Source: AC-56 sp963702195 (GTDB lineage: Bacteria; Actinomycetota; Thermoleophilia; Solirubrobacterales; 70-9). From it: 64,000 nucleotides of DNA. The notes beneath the pieces are model-generated. The model was not told where the DNA came from. It did no database searches and saw only the letters and a list, made by a program, of their open reading frames with translations. This document shows, in pieces, positions 16,330-24,550 of the stretch. The translations under genes were made by a program, and so were the position numbers. The stretch is from assembly GCA_963702195.1 (NCBI GenBank), contig OY969725.1, positions 620,001-684,000 on the forward strand. Reading direction: 5' to 3'. The first letter of the stretch is position 1. Each line of letters begins with the position of its first letter.

Positions 16330-18816
16330 CTAGCGCGCGGTGATCCTTTCGGCGCTCGTGGCCTCGCGGCGCACCTGGCGCGCGCAGAAGGGCTCCGGCT
16401 CCCAGTGCTTGCGAGAGAACGCTCGCGTGTAGTCGGAGTTGTGGGGTGAGCGCGGGTTCTCGGACTCGCTGTAGGTCACGAACGTGTACTGGCGGACTGG
16501 GCACCGACGGCCGCTGAAGCCCATCGCAGCGATGAAGCTCGAGCCGTGGGTGACGTCCGGGTAGCCCTTTGGCGGCTGCCAGTCCGAGTCGATCGCGTTG
16601 AAGACCCCATACGGATCGCCCGGCCCCCCGTGGATCGGGATCCGCTTGCCGGCCCGGGTTACGTACTGGTAGTGGCGGAGCGTGGCATCGAGGGGGATGT
16701 TCGCCGACTTGAGGTCCTGAACCGCGTCGGCGAGCGCCCTGCCCAAGAGCGGGTCGGCGGTGTCCAGCCCGCTCGGGGTGTCCACCGGGTTAGACGGGTC
16801 GAACGGATGCGTGAAGAACGCGTCCGCGCCCTCCCACTGCCCGCTGGCCGTTCCGGTGGGAAGGCGCGTCGTCGTCGAGAAGAGCTGCTCGGTGACGCGG
16901 CGGAAGAGGACGGCTCCTGGCGCGTCGAGGTCGTAGCGGAGGTTCCACTTCGCGAGGATCGGGCAAGCCGCGCTCACGTTCACCGGCCCGCTGGAGCCCA
17001 CGAGCACCGGGTGGGTGCGGCAGAACTTCACCAGCGCATCGCGCCACAGCTCGGCGGAGTAGACGCGGTCGTTCAGCGCCACCTTGGTCAGGTCCTTCAG
17101 GGTGAAGCCCTTGCCGGGCAGGCCGTCGGTCCCCCTGAGCCGCTGCTCGATCATCTTCAGCCCCAGGCGCGTACGCAGCGAGCGCTCGGTCTTCTCGTCG
17201 CCGATTACGCGGGCGAACCCGACCAGCGGGTGGTGCGGGTTCGCCAGCCAGTGGCTGTCGTTGGAGTTCTCGACGTAGTCGGAGCGCTCCAGGCGCGGGA
17301 CATCCCCCGGCGGGAAGATGCCCGGTGCCGCCGCCTTCGGCGAGCTGCTCCAGGCGCAGGCGGAGCGGGAGCCGTCCAGGAACGGGAGGCCGGTGGCGGC
17401 GAACACCCCGCCACCGACCCCAGCGGCCGCGCAGCTCCTCGCCTTCGCGTCGGTGACGTCCGGGATCGCGCCGTCCATCGTGTAGTAGGCGTGCCCCTGG
17501 CGGTCGGCGGCGATGCTGTTCACCCATGGGATTCCCTGGTAGGAGCGCTCGATGTGGTTGTAGGTGCGCACGCTCTGGGCCTGGTCGGTGAGGAAGAAGT
17601 GGTTCAGGTACCGGAAGTTCTGAGCGTTCACGTCGCCGAGCGCCCAAGCCGTCGTCGAGGTCCACGGCAGCGGAATGCCCTCGATCGAGTCGAACAGCGG
17701 GCCGTACCGGGTGGAGTAGAGGGTGCGCGTGACCGGCTCGAGGTCACCGGACGACGTCCGCGCCTGCACGGTGACCTTGGTGCCCTTCATCGGCACCGTC
17801 CTGCCGTCCACCACATATGAGTGGGGGTCGTTCGGGGCGAGGGTGAGCTCGTACGGGGTGAACCGCCACGCGGTGGCCACCGTGTGCGACCAGGCCAGCC
17901 CGCGCGTCTGGCCGATGAGCACGAGCGGGACCCCGTACAGGCTGGCGCCGGAGACGTCCATCCTCCCCGGGACGTGCAGCTGCACCTGGTACAGGCGCTC
18001 GGACCCGAACCATGGGAAGTGCGGGTTCCCGAGCACCATGCCACGCCCGTTCCGAGTCGCCGCGGATCCGAGGCCGATCGCGTTCGACCCGCTTGGCAGC
18101 GGGAAGGGTTCCAGCCCCTGTTTGCCGTACGCCACCCTCGAGAGTGCCGTGTGCTCTCGCTCCTCGGCGGCCGAGGCGGCCGTCGGGTCGAGGATCGGAG
18201 CGGCGCCGCCGATGCCGTCGATCGCGGCCCCGGCGCTCGCCAGGGTCCCGAGTTGGTAGAAGCGCCGGTAGACGTCCATCGCGCTGATCGGGCGCACCCA
18301 CGAGGCGCCGCGGCAGCGGGGATCCGGCAGGTGGGCGACTCCCGTCCTCCGCAGGTAGGCGTTGTAGCCGCGCACGTAGCCGCGCACCACCTTCTTCACG
18401 CCGGGCAGCGGGCCCTTGGGCGGCGCGGAGTCGATCACGCGCTCGATCACGCCCGAGCGGTTGACCGAGCGGTAGTAGAAGTCGGAGTCGAGGTTGTCGT
18501 TCACGGTGCCGTTGCCGGAGAACGTCCATTCGCCGTCGGGGCCGAAGTACTTCGAGCGCTGCCCCGCGACCGTCACGTACGAGTCGGCGATCGTGCAGAG
18601 GTCGTCCTGCGCAAACGCATAGCCGTAGCCGAAGCCCAGGCTCGTCAGGTTGCCGGCCGTGATGTGGGGCACGCCGTAGCGGGTGCGCACGATCTTGGAC
18701 TTCACTTCGCGACCTGCCGAGGCCGGCGCGCAGGCGAAGAGAAGCGCCAGCGCGGCGACGCCGAAGGCCGCACCGAACGCGTGCCTCCCGTGCCTCGAGC
18801 GTGCCCCCATCGTCAT
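16330..18816 (-). CDS. Secreted penicillin-acylase-family Ntn hydrolase
   Basis: Exported N-terminal-nucleophile amidohydrolase (peptidase S45 family) of about 828 residues. An N-terminal signal sequence ends near LLFACAPASAG; the Cys there could be a lipobox (LFAC), but an ASA cleavage site is equally possible. The alpha chain shows TRYGVPHI and FGYGYAFAQDD. The nucleophile is probably Ser244 in LPSGSNAIGLG, where autocleavage would free the beta chain. GNPHFPW and GLAWSHTV follow as in acylases. Relatives include acyl-homoserine-lactone and lipopeptide acylases, so lactone or long-chain amide cleavage is possible but unproven. The start is uncertain (ATG 18816 or 18810; TTG 18828). Confidence 0.85.
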   Translation of the reverse strand: MTMGARSRHGRHAFGAAFGVAALALLFACAPASAGREVKSKIVRTRYGVPHITAGNLTSLGFGYGYAFAQDDLCTIADSYVTVAGQRSKYFGPDGEWTFSGNGTVNDNLDSDFYYRSVNRSGVIERVIDSAPPKGPLPGVKKVVRGYVRGYNAYLRRTGVAHLPDPRCRGASWVRPISAMDVYRRFYQLGTLASAGAAIDGIGGAAPILDPTAASAAEEREHTALSRVAYGKQGLEPFPLPSGSNAIGLGSAATRNGRGMVLGNPHFPWFGSERLYQVQLHVPGRMDVSGASLYGVPLVLIGQTRGLAWSHTVATAWRFTPYELTLAPNDPHSYVVDGRTVPMKGTKVTVQARTSSGDLEPVTRTLYSTRYGPLFDSIEGIPLPWTSTTAWALGDVNAQNFRYLNHFFLTDQAQSVRTYNHIERSYQGIPWVNSIAADRQGHAYYTMDGAIPDVTDAKARSCAAAGVGGGVFAATGLPFLDGSRSACAWSSSPKAAAPGIFPPGDVPRLERSDYVENSNDSHWLANPHHPLVGFARVIGDEKTERSLRTRLGLKMIEQRLRGTDGLPGKGFTLKDLTKVALNDRVYSAELWRDALVKFCRTHPVLVGSSGPVNVSAACPILAKWNLRYDLDAPGAVLFRRVTEQLFSTTTRLPTGTASGQWEGADAFFTHPFDPSNPVDTPSGLDTADPLLGRALADAVQDLKSANIPLDATLRHYQYVTRAGKRIPIHGGPGDPYGVFNAIDSDWQPPKGYPDVTHGSSFIAAMGFSGRRCPVRQYTFVTYSESENPRSPHNSDYTRAFSRKHWEPEPFCARQVRREATSAERITAR

Positions 18817-18898
18817 CGTCGCAGGCAAGGTAAAGAGGCTGCGCCGGCCGTGCTCCGGTTGAGTGTCCGTGCCGAGGCTCGCTAGCTAAGGTAGGTCC

Positions 18899-19423
18899 GT
18901 GGCACGGGACCGGGACCTGCTGGTCAATTTCGAGCGCATGCGCCGCGAGATGGACGAGCTCTTCGGGAGCGTCTGGGGCGCGGGCGGTCCGCTCTCGCGA
19001 CGACCCCAGACCGGCTTCTCGCCTCGAGTGGACGTCTACTACTGCGGCGAGCGAGTCGCGGATGACGAGAGCATGAGAGACCAGCCCGGGCGCCGGCCTG
19101 GAACGGGCGCGGCTGGTCTCGCATCGCGCAAGGCGATCGTCAAGGTCGAGCTCGCGGGCGTGAGCCTCGACAGCATCGGCCTGGAGGTGGTCGGCCGCGA
19201 CCTCGTGATCAGCGGCGAGCGGCCGATTCAGGAGACCGAGGGCCGGGTGTACCAGCAGGTCGAGATCCAGGCCGGGCCGTTCCGGCGCGTCGTCGAGCTG
19301 AACGCGGACCCCGTCGCCGAGGAGGCGAGGGCCACCTACGACGACGGGATCCTCCGGGTGGAGCTACCGCTGCGGGCGCGAGCCGCCTCGAGCCGCAGCG
19401 TTCCGATCGAGACCGGCGAGTAG
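18899..19423 (+). CDS. Hsp20/alpha-crystallin small heat shock protein with internal insertion
   Basis: ATP-independent holdase chaperone of 174 residues. The N-terminal segment MARDRDLLVNFERMRREMDE is typical. The alpha-crystallin domain includes VKVELAGVSLDSIGLEVVGR and ends YDDGILRVELPL. The first strand (PRVDVYYCGE, about residues 41-50) is separated from the next (KAIVKVEL, about 79) by roughly 28 extra Gly/Arg-rich residues, and that DNA carries a 10-bp inverted repeat. The GTG start at 18899 follows AAGGTAGG, which overlaps a -10-like TAAGGT, so it may be leadered or leaderless. The lon start is 1 bp after its stop: a proteostasis operon. Confidence 0.88.
   Translation: MARDRDLLVNFERMRREMDELFGSVWGAGGPLSRRPQTGFSPRVDVYYCGERVADDESMRDQPGRRPGTGAAGLASRKAIVKVELAGVSLDSIGLEVVGRDLVISGERPIQETEGRVYQQVEIQAGPFRRVVELNADPVAEEARATYDDGILRVELPLRARAASSRSVPIETGE
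19077..19120. repeat. Inverted repeat inserted within the Hsp20 gene
   Basis: GAGACCAGCC (19077-19086) and GGCTGGTCTC (19111-19120) are perfect inverted arms separated by 24 bp. They fall inside the in-frame insertion of the Hsp20 gene. This could be the trace of a small palindromic element or a transcript hairpin. I found no second copy in the window by eye. Confidence 0.55.
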
Positions 19424-19424
19424 C

Positions 19425-21851
19425 GTGGAACGGCGCGCTGGGGACATCCCAGGGCTTGGCGCGGAGGAGGACGGCGGTCCCAGCCTCGAGGTCGTCGAGG
19501 GCGCCGACATCGAGCAGGCGATCCGCGAGCGACAGGACCAGCCGGTGCCGGGCGCGCTCCCGGTGCTCCCCCTCCAGGAGATGGTGCCCTTCCCGGACAC
19601 GCTGACCCCCCTCGCGGTCGGGCGCGAGCGCTCGATGCGCCTCGTGAACGAGGTCCTCTCCGGCGAGCGGATGCTCGCGATGGTCGCGTCAAAGAACCCG
19701 GAGGCTGAGGAGCCGGGGCCCGACGAGCTCTACGACGTGGGCGTCGCCGGCGTCGTGGCGCGGATGCTGAAGGTGCCCGACGGGTCGATCCGGATCCTGG
19801 TCCAGGGCACCGAGCGCGTACGGCTGACCGACTACGTCGCCGAGGAGCCCTACCTCATCGCCCGCATCGAACCCATGCCGGACGTGGTGGAGCCCTCCGC
19901 GGAGCTCGAGGCGCTGACCCACAACGTCCAGCGCACCTTCGCCGAGATCATCGAGCAGATCCCCTACCTGCCGGAGGAGCTCCAGCTGGCGGTCGCGAAC
20001 CTGGACGATCCGTCGGCGCTCGCCCACCTGATCGCGGGCGCGCTGCGGATCTCGACGGAGGAGAAGCAGGAGCTGCTGGAGCAGGTCGACGTGGGCAAGC
20101 GGCTTCGCCGGCTGTCGGAGATCCTCGCCCGCGAGCTCGAGGTCGTCCAGCTCGGCACCAAGATCCAGTCGCAGGTCCAGTCCGAGATCGACAAGGGTCA
20201 GCGCGAGTTCTACCTGCGCGAGCAGCTCAAGGCGATCCAGCAGGAGCTGGGCGAGGGCGACGAGCAGCAGGCCGAGATCAACGAGCTGCGCGAGCGCATC
20301 GAGGGGGCCAACCTTCCGGAGGCGGCCCGCAAGCAGGCGGACCGCGAGCTCGGCCGGCTCGAGCGCCTGCCGCCGGCGGCCGCCGAGCACGGAGTCATCA
20401 GGACCTACCTCGAGTGGCTGGTCGAGCTCCCCTGGGCCAACGAGACGGAGGACAACCTGGAGCTGGCCCACGCGCGCGAGGTCCTCGACGCGGACCACTA
20501 CGACCTCGAGCGCGTCAAGGACCGGATCCTCGAGTACCTGGCCGTTCGAAGGCTGAACCCGGAGTCGCCGGGGCCGATCCTGTGCTTCGTGGGGCCCCCG
20601 GGAGTGGGGAAGACCAGCCTCGGGCGGTCGATCGCGAAGGCGCTGGGGCGCGAGTTCGAGCGGATCTCGGTCGGCGGCGTCCGCGACGAGGCCGAGATCC
20701 GCGGTCACCGCCGCACCTACATCGGGGCATTGCCCGGCGTGATCATCCGCGCGCTGCGCGACGCGGGCACGCACAATCCTGTGTTCATGATCGACGAGAT
20801 CGACAAGATGGGCGCGGACTTCCGGGGCGATCCGGCCAGCGCCATGCTCGAGGTGCTGGACCCCGCCCAGAACCAGTCGTTCCGCGATCACTACCTGGAC
20901 CTCGAGTTCGACCTCTCGGACGTGATGTTCATCGCGACCGGGAACACGCTCGACACCGTTCCGATCCCGCTCCAGGACCGCATGGAGGTGATCCAGCTCG
21001 CCGGCTACACGGCCGACGAGAAGCTCCACATCGCGAAGCGTTATCTCGTGCCGCGCCAGGTCGAGCAGAACGGCCTGTCCCGAAGCCAGATCTCGTTCTC
21101 CGACGCGGGGCTCAAGGCCGTCATCGACGAGTACACGCGCGAGGCCGGCGTCCGCAACCTCGAGCGCGAGATCGGCAGCATCTGCCGCAAGGTCGCCCGG
21201 CAGATCGCCGAGGGGGAGGCGAAGGGCAAGGTCTCGATCTCCGCGAAGCGCGCGCGGGAGCTGCTGGGCAAGCGCCGGTTCTACGCCGAGCAGCGCCGGC
21301 GCACCCGGGTGCCCGGAGTGGCCACGGGGCTCGCCTGGACGCCGGTCGGCGGCGAGGTCCTGTTCGTGGAGGCGAGCGCGATGCCGGGGGACGGCAAGCT
21401 CACCATCACCGGCCAGATCGGCGACGTGATGCGCGAGTCCGCCCAGGCGGCCCTCTCGTGGGTGCGAGGACACCTGAAGCAGCTCCCAACCGAGGTCCCG
21501 GAGGCTTGGTTCGGTGCCCATGACATCCACGTCCACGTTCCCGCCGGGGCCGTGCCGAAGGACGGGCCCTCAGCGGGCGTGGCGATGGCGGTGGCGCTGG
21601 CCTCGCTCGTGACCGGAAAGCCGGTCTCCTCCGACGTGGCGATGACGGGCGAGGTGACGCTCACCGGCCAGGTGCTGCCCATCGGCGGGCTGAAGGAGAA
21701 GGCGCTCGCCGCCCAGCGGGCGCGCATCAAGCGGGTGCTCGTGCCCGCCCGAAACGAGGGCGACGTCGACGAGATCCCCGAGCACCAGCGCAAGGGCCTC
21801 GAGTTCATCTACTGCGAGACGATCGAGGATGCCCTGGCCGCCGCGTTCTAG
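19425..21851 (+). CDS. lon: ATP-dependent protease Lon
   Basis: Cytoplasmic AAA+ serine protease that degrades misfolded and regulatory proteins, 808 residues (normal). The N-terminal substrate domain begins LPVLPLQEMVPFPDTLTPL. Walker A GPPGVGKTSLG is near residue 390, Walker B VFMIDEID near 452. The proteolytic domain carries the catalytic Ser in KDGPSAGVAMA (about 715) and Lys in GGLKEKALAAQRA (about 758). The N-terminus has about 40 extra residues compared with short Lon proteins. The GTG start at 19425 is 1 bp after the Hsp20 stop with little ribosome-binding sequence, so coupling to hsp20 is likely. Confidence 0.95.
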   Translation: MERRAGDIPGLGAEEDGGPSLEVVEGADIEQAIRERQDQPVPGALPVLPLQEMVPFPDTLTPLAVGRERSMRLVNEVLSGERMLAMVASKNPEAEEPGPDELYDVGVAGVVARMLKVPDGSIRILVQGTERVRLTDYVAEEPYLIARIEPMPDVVEPSAELEALTHNVQRTFAEIIEQIPYLPEELQLAVANLDDPSALAHLIAGALRISTEEKQELLEQVDVGKRLRRLSEILARELEVVQLGTKIQSQVQSEIDKGQREFYLREQLKAIQQELGEGDEQQAEINELRERIEGANLPEAARKQADRELGRLERLPPAAAEHGVIRTYLEWLVELPWANETEDNLELAHAREVLDADHYDLERVKDRILEYLAVRRLNPESPGPILCFVGPPGVGKTSLGRSIAKALGREFERISVGGVRDEAEIRGHRRTYIGALPGVIIRALRDAGTHNPVFMIDEIDKMGADFRGDPASAMLEVLDPAQNQSFRDHYLDLEFDLSDVMFIATGNTLDTVPIPLQDRMEVIQLAGYTADEKLHIAKRYLVPRQVEQNGLSRSQISFSDAGLKAVIDEYTREAGVRNLEREIGSICRKVARQIAEGEAKGKVSISAKRARELLGKRRFYAEQRRRTRVPGVATGLAWTPVGGEVLFVEASAMPGDGKLTITGQIGDVMRESAQAALSWVRGHLKQLPTEVPEAWFGAHDIHVHVPAGAVPKDGPSAGVAMAVALASLVTGKPVSSDVAMTGEVTLTGQVLPIGGLKEKALAAQRARIKRVLVPARNEGDVDEIPEHQRKGLEFIYCETIEDALAAAF

Positions 21852-21928
21852 CGGCGGCCGCGCGGTAACCACCGTATTTACGGGTATATGCTGCGCTGAC
21901 GAGCCAAGCGGACGAGGGAGTTTTTTGA

Positions 21929-22372
21929 ATGGCAGCAAGCACCAGGGCTGAGAAGGCGCGCCAGGCGGCGCAGCAGGCGGGATCCAACCCGTACGTGCGC
22001 CGGTTCATCGAGGACCCGGAACTGCGCGACAGCGTCAAGGAGGCTTTCGACGCGGCGCGCCACGCGTATTCGCGCATGTCGAACGGCAAGGGCCCCTACC
22101 GGGCGCTGACCGAGGACAAGAAGGTCCAGCGCGATCTCCGCACGGCTGCCGAGAACATCAAGGACGCGTCGGAGCGCCTTCAGGGCAAGCGCAGGAAGAA
22201 GCGCCACCCGTTCCGCAAGCTGCTCCTGATCGGCATCGTGGCCGCGATGCTCGCGGTCGCCCTCAACGAGGACCTCCGCAAGGCCGTTCTCGATCGGCTC
22301 TTCGGCGCCGAGGAGGAGTTCGAGTACACGTCGCAGACGACGGCCGCTCCGGAGCCCGCCGCCACCGAGTAG
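21929..22372 (+). CDS. Small single-pass membrane protein, function unknown
   Basis: 147 residues. The N-terminal 90 residues are helical and highly charged (ARQAAQQAGSNPYVRRFIED). A basic cluster, GKRRKKRHPFRK, precedes one membrane segment (LLLIGIVAAMLAVAL, about residues 97-111), and the tail is acidic and short. Topology is probably cytoplasmic N-terminus. GAGGGAG lies about 9 nt before the ATG. TATATGCT at 21885-21892 is a candidate -10 box. I do not recognise the family. Confidence 0.7.
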   Translation: MAASTRAEKARQAAQQAGSNPYVRRFIEDPELRDSVKEAFDAARHAYSRMSNGKGPYRALTEDKKVQRDLRTAAENIKDASERLQGKRRKKRHPFRKLLLIGIVAAMLAVALNEDLRKAVLDRLFGAEEEFEYTSQTTAAPEPAATE

Positions 22373-22448
22373 CCGGCGCTTCATGCCCAGCGTCCGGGGC
22401 ACAAGCAACCGGTTCGACTCGCCTAGATAGATACACTCGCGCACCTGT

Positions 22449-22467
22449 GTTCGACATATCGTCGAAC
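22449..22467. promoter_or_regulatory. Operator-like palindrome upstream of TetR gene
   Basis: GTTCGAC - ATATC - GTCGAAC: perfect 7-bp arms with a 5-bp spacer, ending 14 bp before the TetR ATG at 22482. The position fits autoregulation. Confidence 0.6.
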
Positions 22468-22481
22468 GGGGGCACGGAGAG

Positions 22482-23111
22482 ATGTCATCGGAAGTCAGTA
22501 CCGCGGCTGAGACCCAGCCTGAAGAGCGCCTGACCGGCGACAAGGTGCAGCGCATCGTGGACGCGATGCGCACCTGTATCGCGCAGCGCGGGATCACGGG
22601 CGCCACCTTCGAGCACGTCTCCCGAGAGGCGGGTGTCAGCCGAGGCCTCCTCCACTATTACTTCGGCACCAAGGAGCGCCTGCTGATCGAGGTGCTCCGT
22701 AGCGACGCGCAGGTTCGCATCGGGGCGCTCGACGAGCCGCTCGAGGCGGCGCAGACGGCCGACGACGTCATCGAGGTCTTCGTCGCGGGCGCCGAGGAGA
22801 TCCTGCAGAGCGACCCGGGCTTCTACGTCCTCATCTTCGAGCTGTTCACCGCCGGCCGCCAGAACCCGGAGATCCGCGCCGAGCTGGCGCAGGTCTACGA
22901 GGGGTCAAGGCACCACGTGGCCGAGGTCCTGCGGCGCAAGGAGTCCGAGGGAGTGATCTCGCTGCGCTTCGCCGCCGAGACCTGCGTGACCTTCATGTTC
23001 GGCGCGGCAGACGGCGCCGCGCTCCAGCGCCTGACGGACCCGGACCGCGACTACTCGGAGCTGCTCCAGCTGGAGCGCGGAATGCTTCGGTACGTGCTGG
23101 TCGCCGAGTAG
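22482..23111 (+). CDS. TetR-family transcriptional regulator
   Basis: 209 residues. Helix-turn-helix FEHVSREAGVSRGLLHYYFG at about residues 47-66 is canonical TetR. The ligand-binding part is longer than the DNA-binding part and includes FVAGAEEILQSDPGFYVLIF. The ATG at 22482 follows GGAG, and an inverted repeat lies just upstream, so it probably represses itself. It converges with the R2lox-like gene (28 bp between stops). The effector and other targets are unknown. Confidence 0.88.
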   Translation: MSSEVSTAAETQPEERLTGDKVQRIVDAMRTCIAQRGITGATFEHVSREAGVSRGLLHYYFGTKERLLIEVLRSDAQVRIGALDEPLEAAQTADDVIEVFVAGAEEILQSDPGFYVLIFELFTAGRQNPEIRAELAQVYEGSRHHVAEVLRRKESEGVISLRFAAETCVTFMFGAADGAALQRLTDPDRDYSELLQLERGMLRYVLVAE

Positions 23112-23139
23112 AGACCAGCGCCCGCACGCGGCGACGCGC

Positions 23140-24438
23140 CTAGCCTCCGCGGGGGAAGATGCGCTGCATCCGCCACAGCGTCCGCAGGGACCCGCGGGGT
23201 CGCAGCTTGCGCTTGAGCATCGCCCGGCGCGGGTCCTCGCCGCGGACCGACATGTCGATCCAGTCGGCCCACCTGGTCTCGAGCGTCAGGTCCGGCTTGG
23301 GCGCCTCGCCCTGGACCGCCTCGGAGTTGCCGTTGTCGATCCGCAGGTACCAGGGCGCCGCATCCTCGAAGCGCCACTGGATGACGGTTGGGGCGCCGTT
23401 GAGCGCCTCGCCGTGCGCGGAGCGGGCGATGATGTCGAAGAGCAGCTGCTGCACCTCGGGCGAGGAGTCGGGGTTGGGGACCGGCTCACCCGCGGCGCCC
23501 GCACGCATCAGCGTGATCGCGCGCTTCGCCCGTTCCTCGTGGGGCATCGACATGTCGAAGGGGTACACGTCCGATGGCATCTCCTCGATCGGATAGCCCG
23601 CGGCCTTCCACTTCGCCTCCACCGAGCGCATCCCGAACGCGTAGATGTCCTCGAGCTCGAAGCCGTAGCAGCGCGTGTACTCCAGGTCCCAGCCCGGCGG
23701 GACGAAGACCGCCATCGAGTAGCGCATCACCTCGCGCAGGATCTCGACGACCGCCGCCTTGCACTCATCCGACTCGCGGAAGCACTCCGAGAGCGTCTTC
23801 ACGCCGAAGCCGATGTGCCGTTGCTCGTCGCGCGAGACGTTGTGCATGCCCTCGCTGAAGCCGGGCATCGTCCCGGCCTTGGTGAAGAAGTCCTCGATGA
23901 AGTGCTGACCGGGCTGCGCCAGGGTCGCCTCGACGACCATGTGGTACAGCGCGATGGCCTGGGCGAACTTGGGCAGCGAGCGGTCGCGGCGGAGCTCCTC
24001 GCCCATCCGGTCGAGCCGGTCGAAGACGTTGCGGTAGCCCCAGCCGAGCTGCGGCTCCGTGTAGGCGAGGGTCGAGCCGACCGTGTCGCCGGCCCCGATC
24101 ACGTCCTTGAAGAAGCGGTGGAAGAAGACCGAGTGCCGGGCCTCGTCCACTTGCTGGGTGGCGAGGAAGTACTTCTGCTCCTCCGTGGGCGCCGCGTCGA
24201 TGTAGGGAGAGAGGTTGTCGGTGACCGAGTCCTCACCGAAGAAGAACATCGAGTAGATCCACAGCGCGGACTTGCGTTGGATCTCGCTGAGCCCCTTCCA
24301 ACCCTCGCGGTCCGCAGAGAAGTCGATGTCGTAGGCCTTCCAGTTGCCCTCCTCCCAGCGCCGGTACAGATCCTCGTAGCTGATCGCCTCGGTCTGGGAC
24401 CCGTCCCTCTTCGCCTTCTTCGCGGTCGCAGTCGCCAT
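23140..24438 (-). CDS. R2lox-like ligand-binding oxidase fused to an SCP2-like domain
   Basis: 432 residues. Residues 25-290 are a ribonucleotide-reductase-R2-like ferritin fold. Metal ligands can be placed: Glu69 (FFGEDSVTDN), Glu99/His102 (DEARHSVFF), Glu170 (MVVEATLAQ), Glu205/His208 (DEQRHIGFG). Val72 and Tyr165 occupy the positions of the Val-Tyr ether crosslink known in R2lox, so this is probably an oxidase with a Mn/Fe or Fe/Fe site rather than a ribonucleotide reductase. The C-terminal part (about 310-420: VIQWRFEDAAPWYLRIDNG, then PDLTLETRWADWIDM) looks like a sterol-carrier (SCP2) domain. Ligand and reaction are unknown; a lipid substrate is suggested. The ATG at 24438 has GAGGGG upstream. 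Confidence 0.85.
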   Translation of the reverse strand: MATATAKKAKRDGSQTEAISYEDLYRRWEEGNWKAYDIDFSADREGWKGLSEIQRKSALWIYSMFFFGEDSVTDNLSPYIDAAPTEEQKYFLATQQVDEARHSVFFHRFFKDVIGAGDTVGSTLAYTEPQLGWGYRNVFDRLDRMGEELRRDRSLPKFAQAIALYHMVVEATLAQPGQHFIEDFFTKAGTMPGFSEGMHNVSRDEQRHIGFGVKTLSECFRESDECKAAVVEILREVMRYSMAVFVPPGWDLEYTRCYGFELEDIYAFGMRSVEAKWKAAGYPIEEMPSDVYPFDMSMPHEERAKRAITLMRAGAAGEPVPNPDSSPEVQQLLFDIIARSAHGEALNGAPTVIQWRFEDAAPWYLRIDNGNSEAVQGEAPKPDLTLETRWADWIDMSVRGEDPRRAMLKRKLRPRGSLRTLWRMQRIFPRGG

Positions 24439-24466
24439 TCTCGCCCCTCGTCGCTAGCCGGATCGT

Positions 24467-24482
24467 TGCATCATCTGATGTA
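24467..24482. promoter_or_regulatory. Imperfect palindrome upstream of the R2lox-like gene
   Basis: TGCATCATCTGATGTA has arms CATCA/TGATG around two bases, with outer T/A also symmetric. It lies about 30 bp before the start codon at 24438, where an operator or activator site could be. Confidence 0.3.
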
Positions 24483-24550
24483 AACGTTGAGAGTAATACG
24501 TGACCTGGGCGATGCGCCGGCGATGTGTGATCGACGTCACTCGCGATGCA

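Noticed and set aside
19689..21536. 615-codon open frame on the minus strand opposite lon
   Set aside because: It lies entirely within lon, which has all protease motifs. Long antisense frames are expected in high-GC genes where the third base is almost always G or C.
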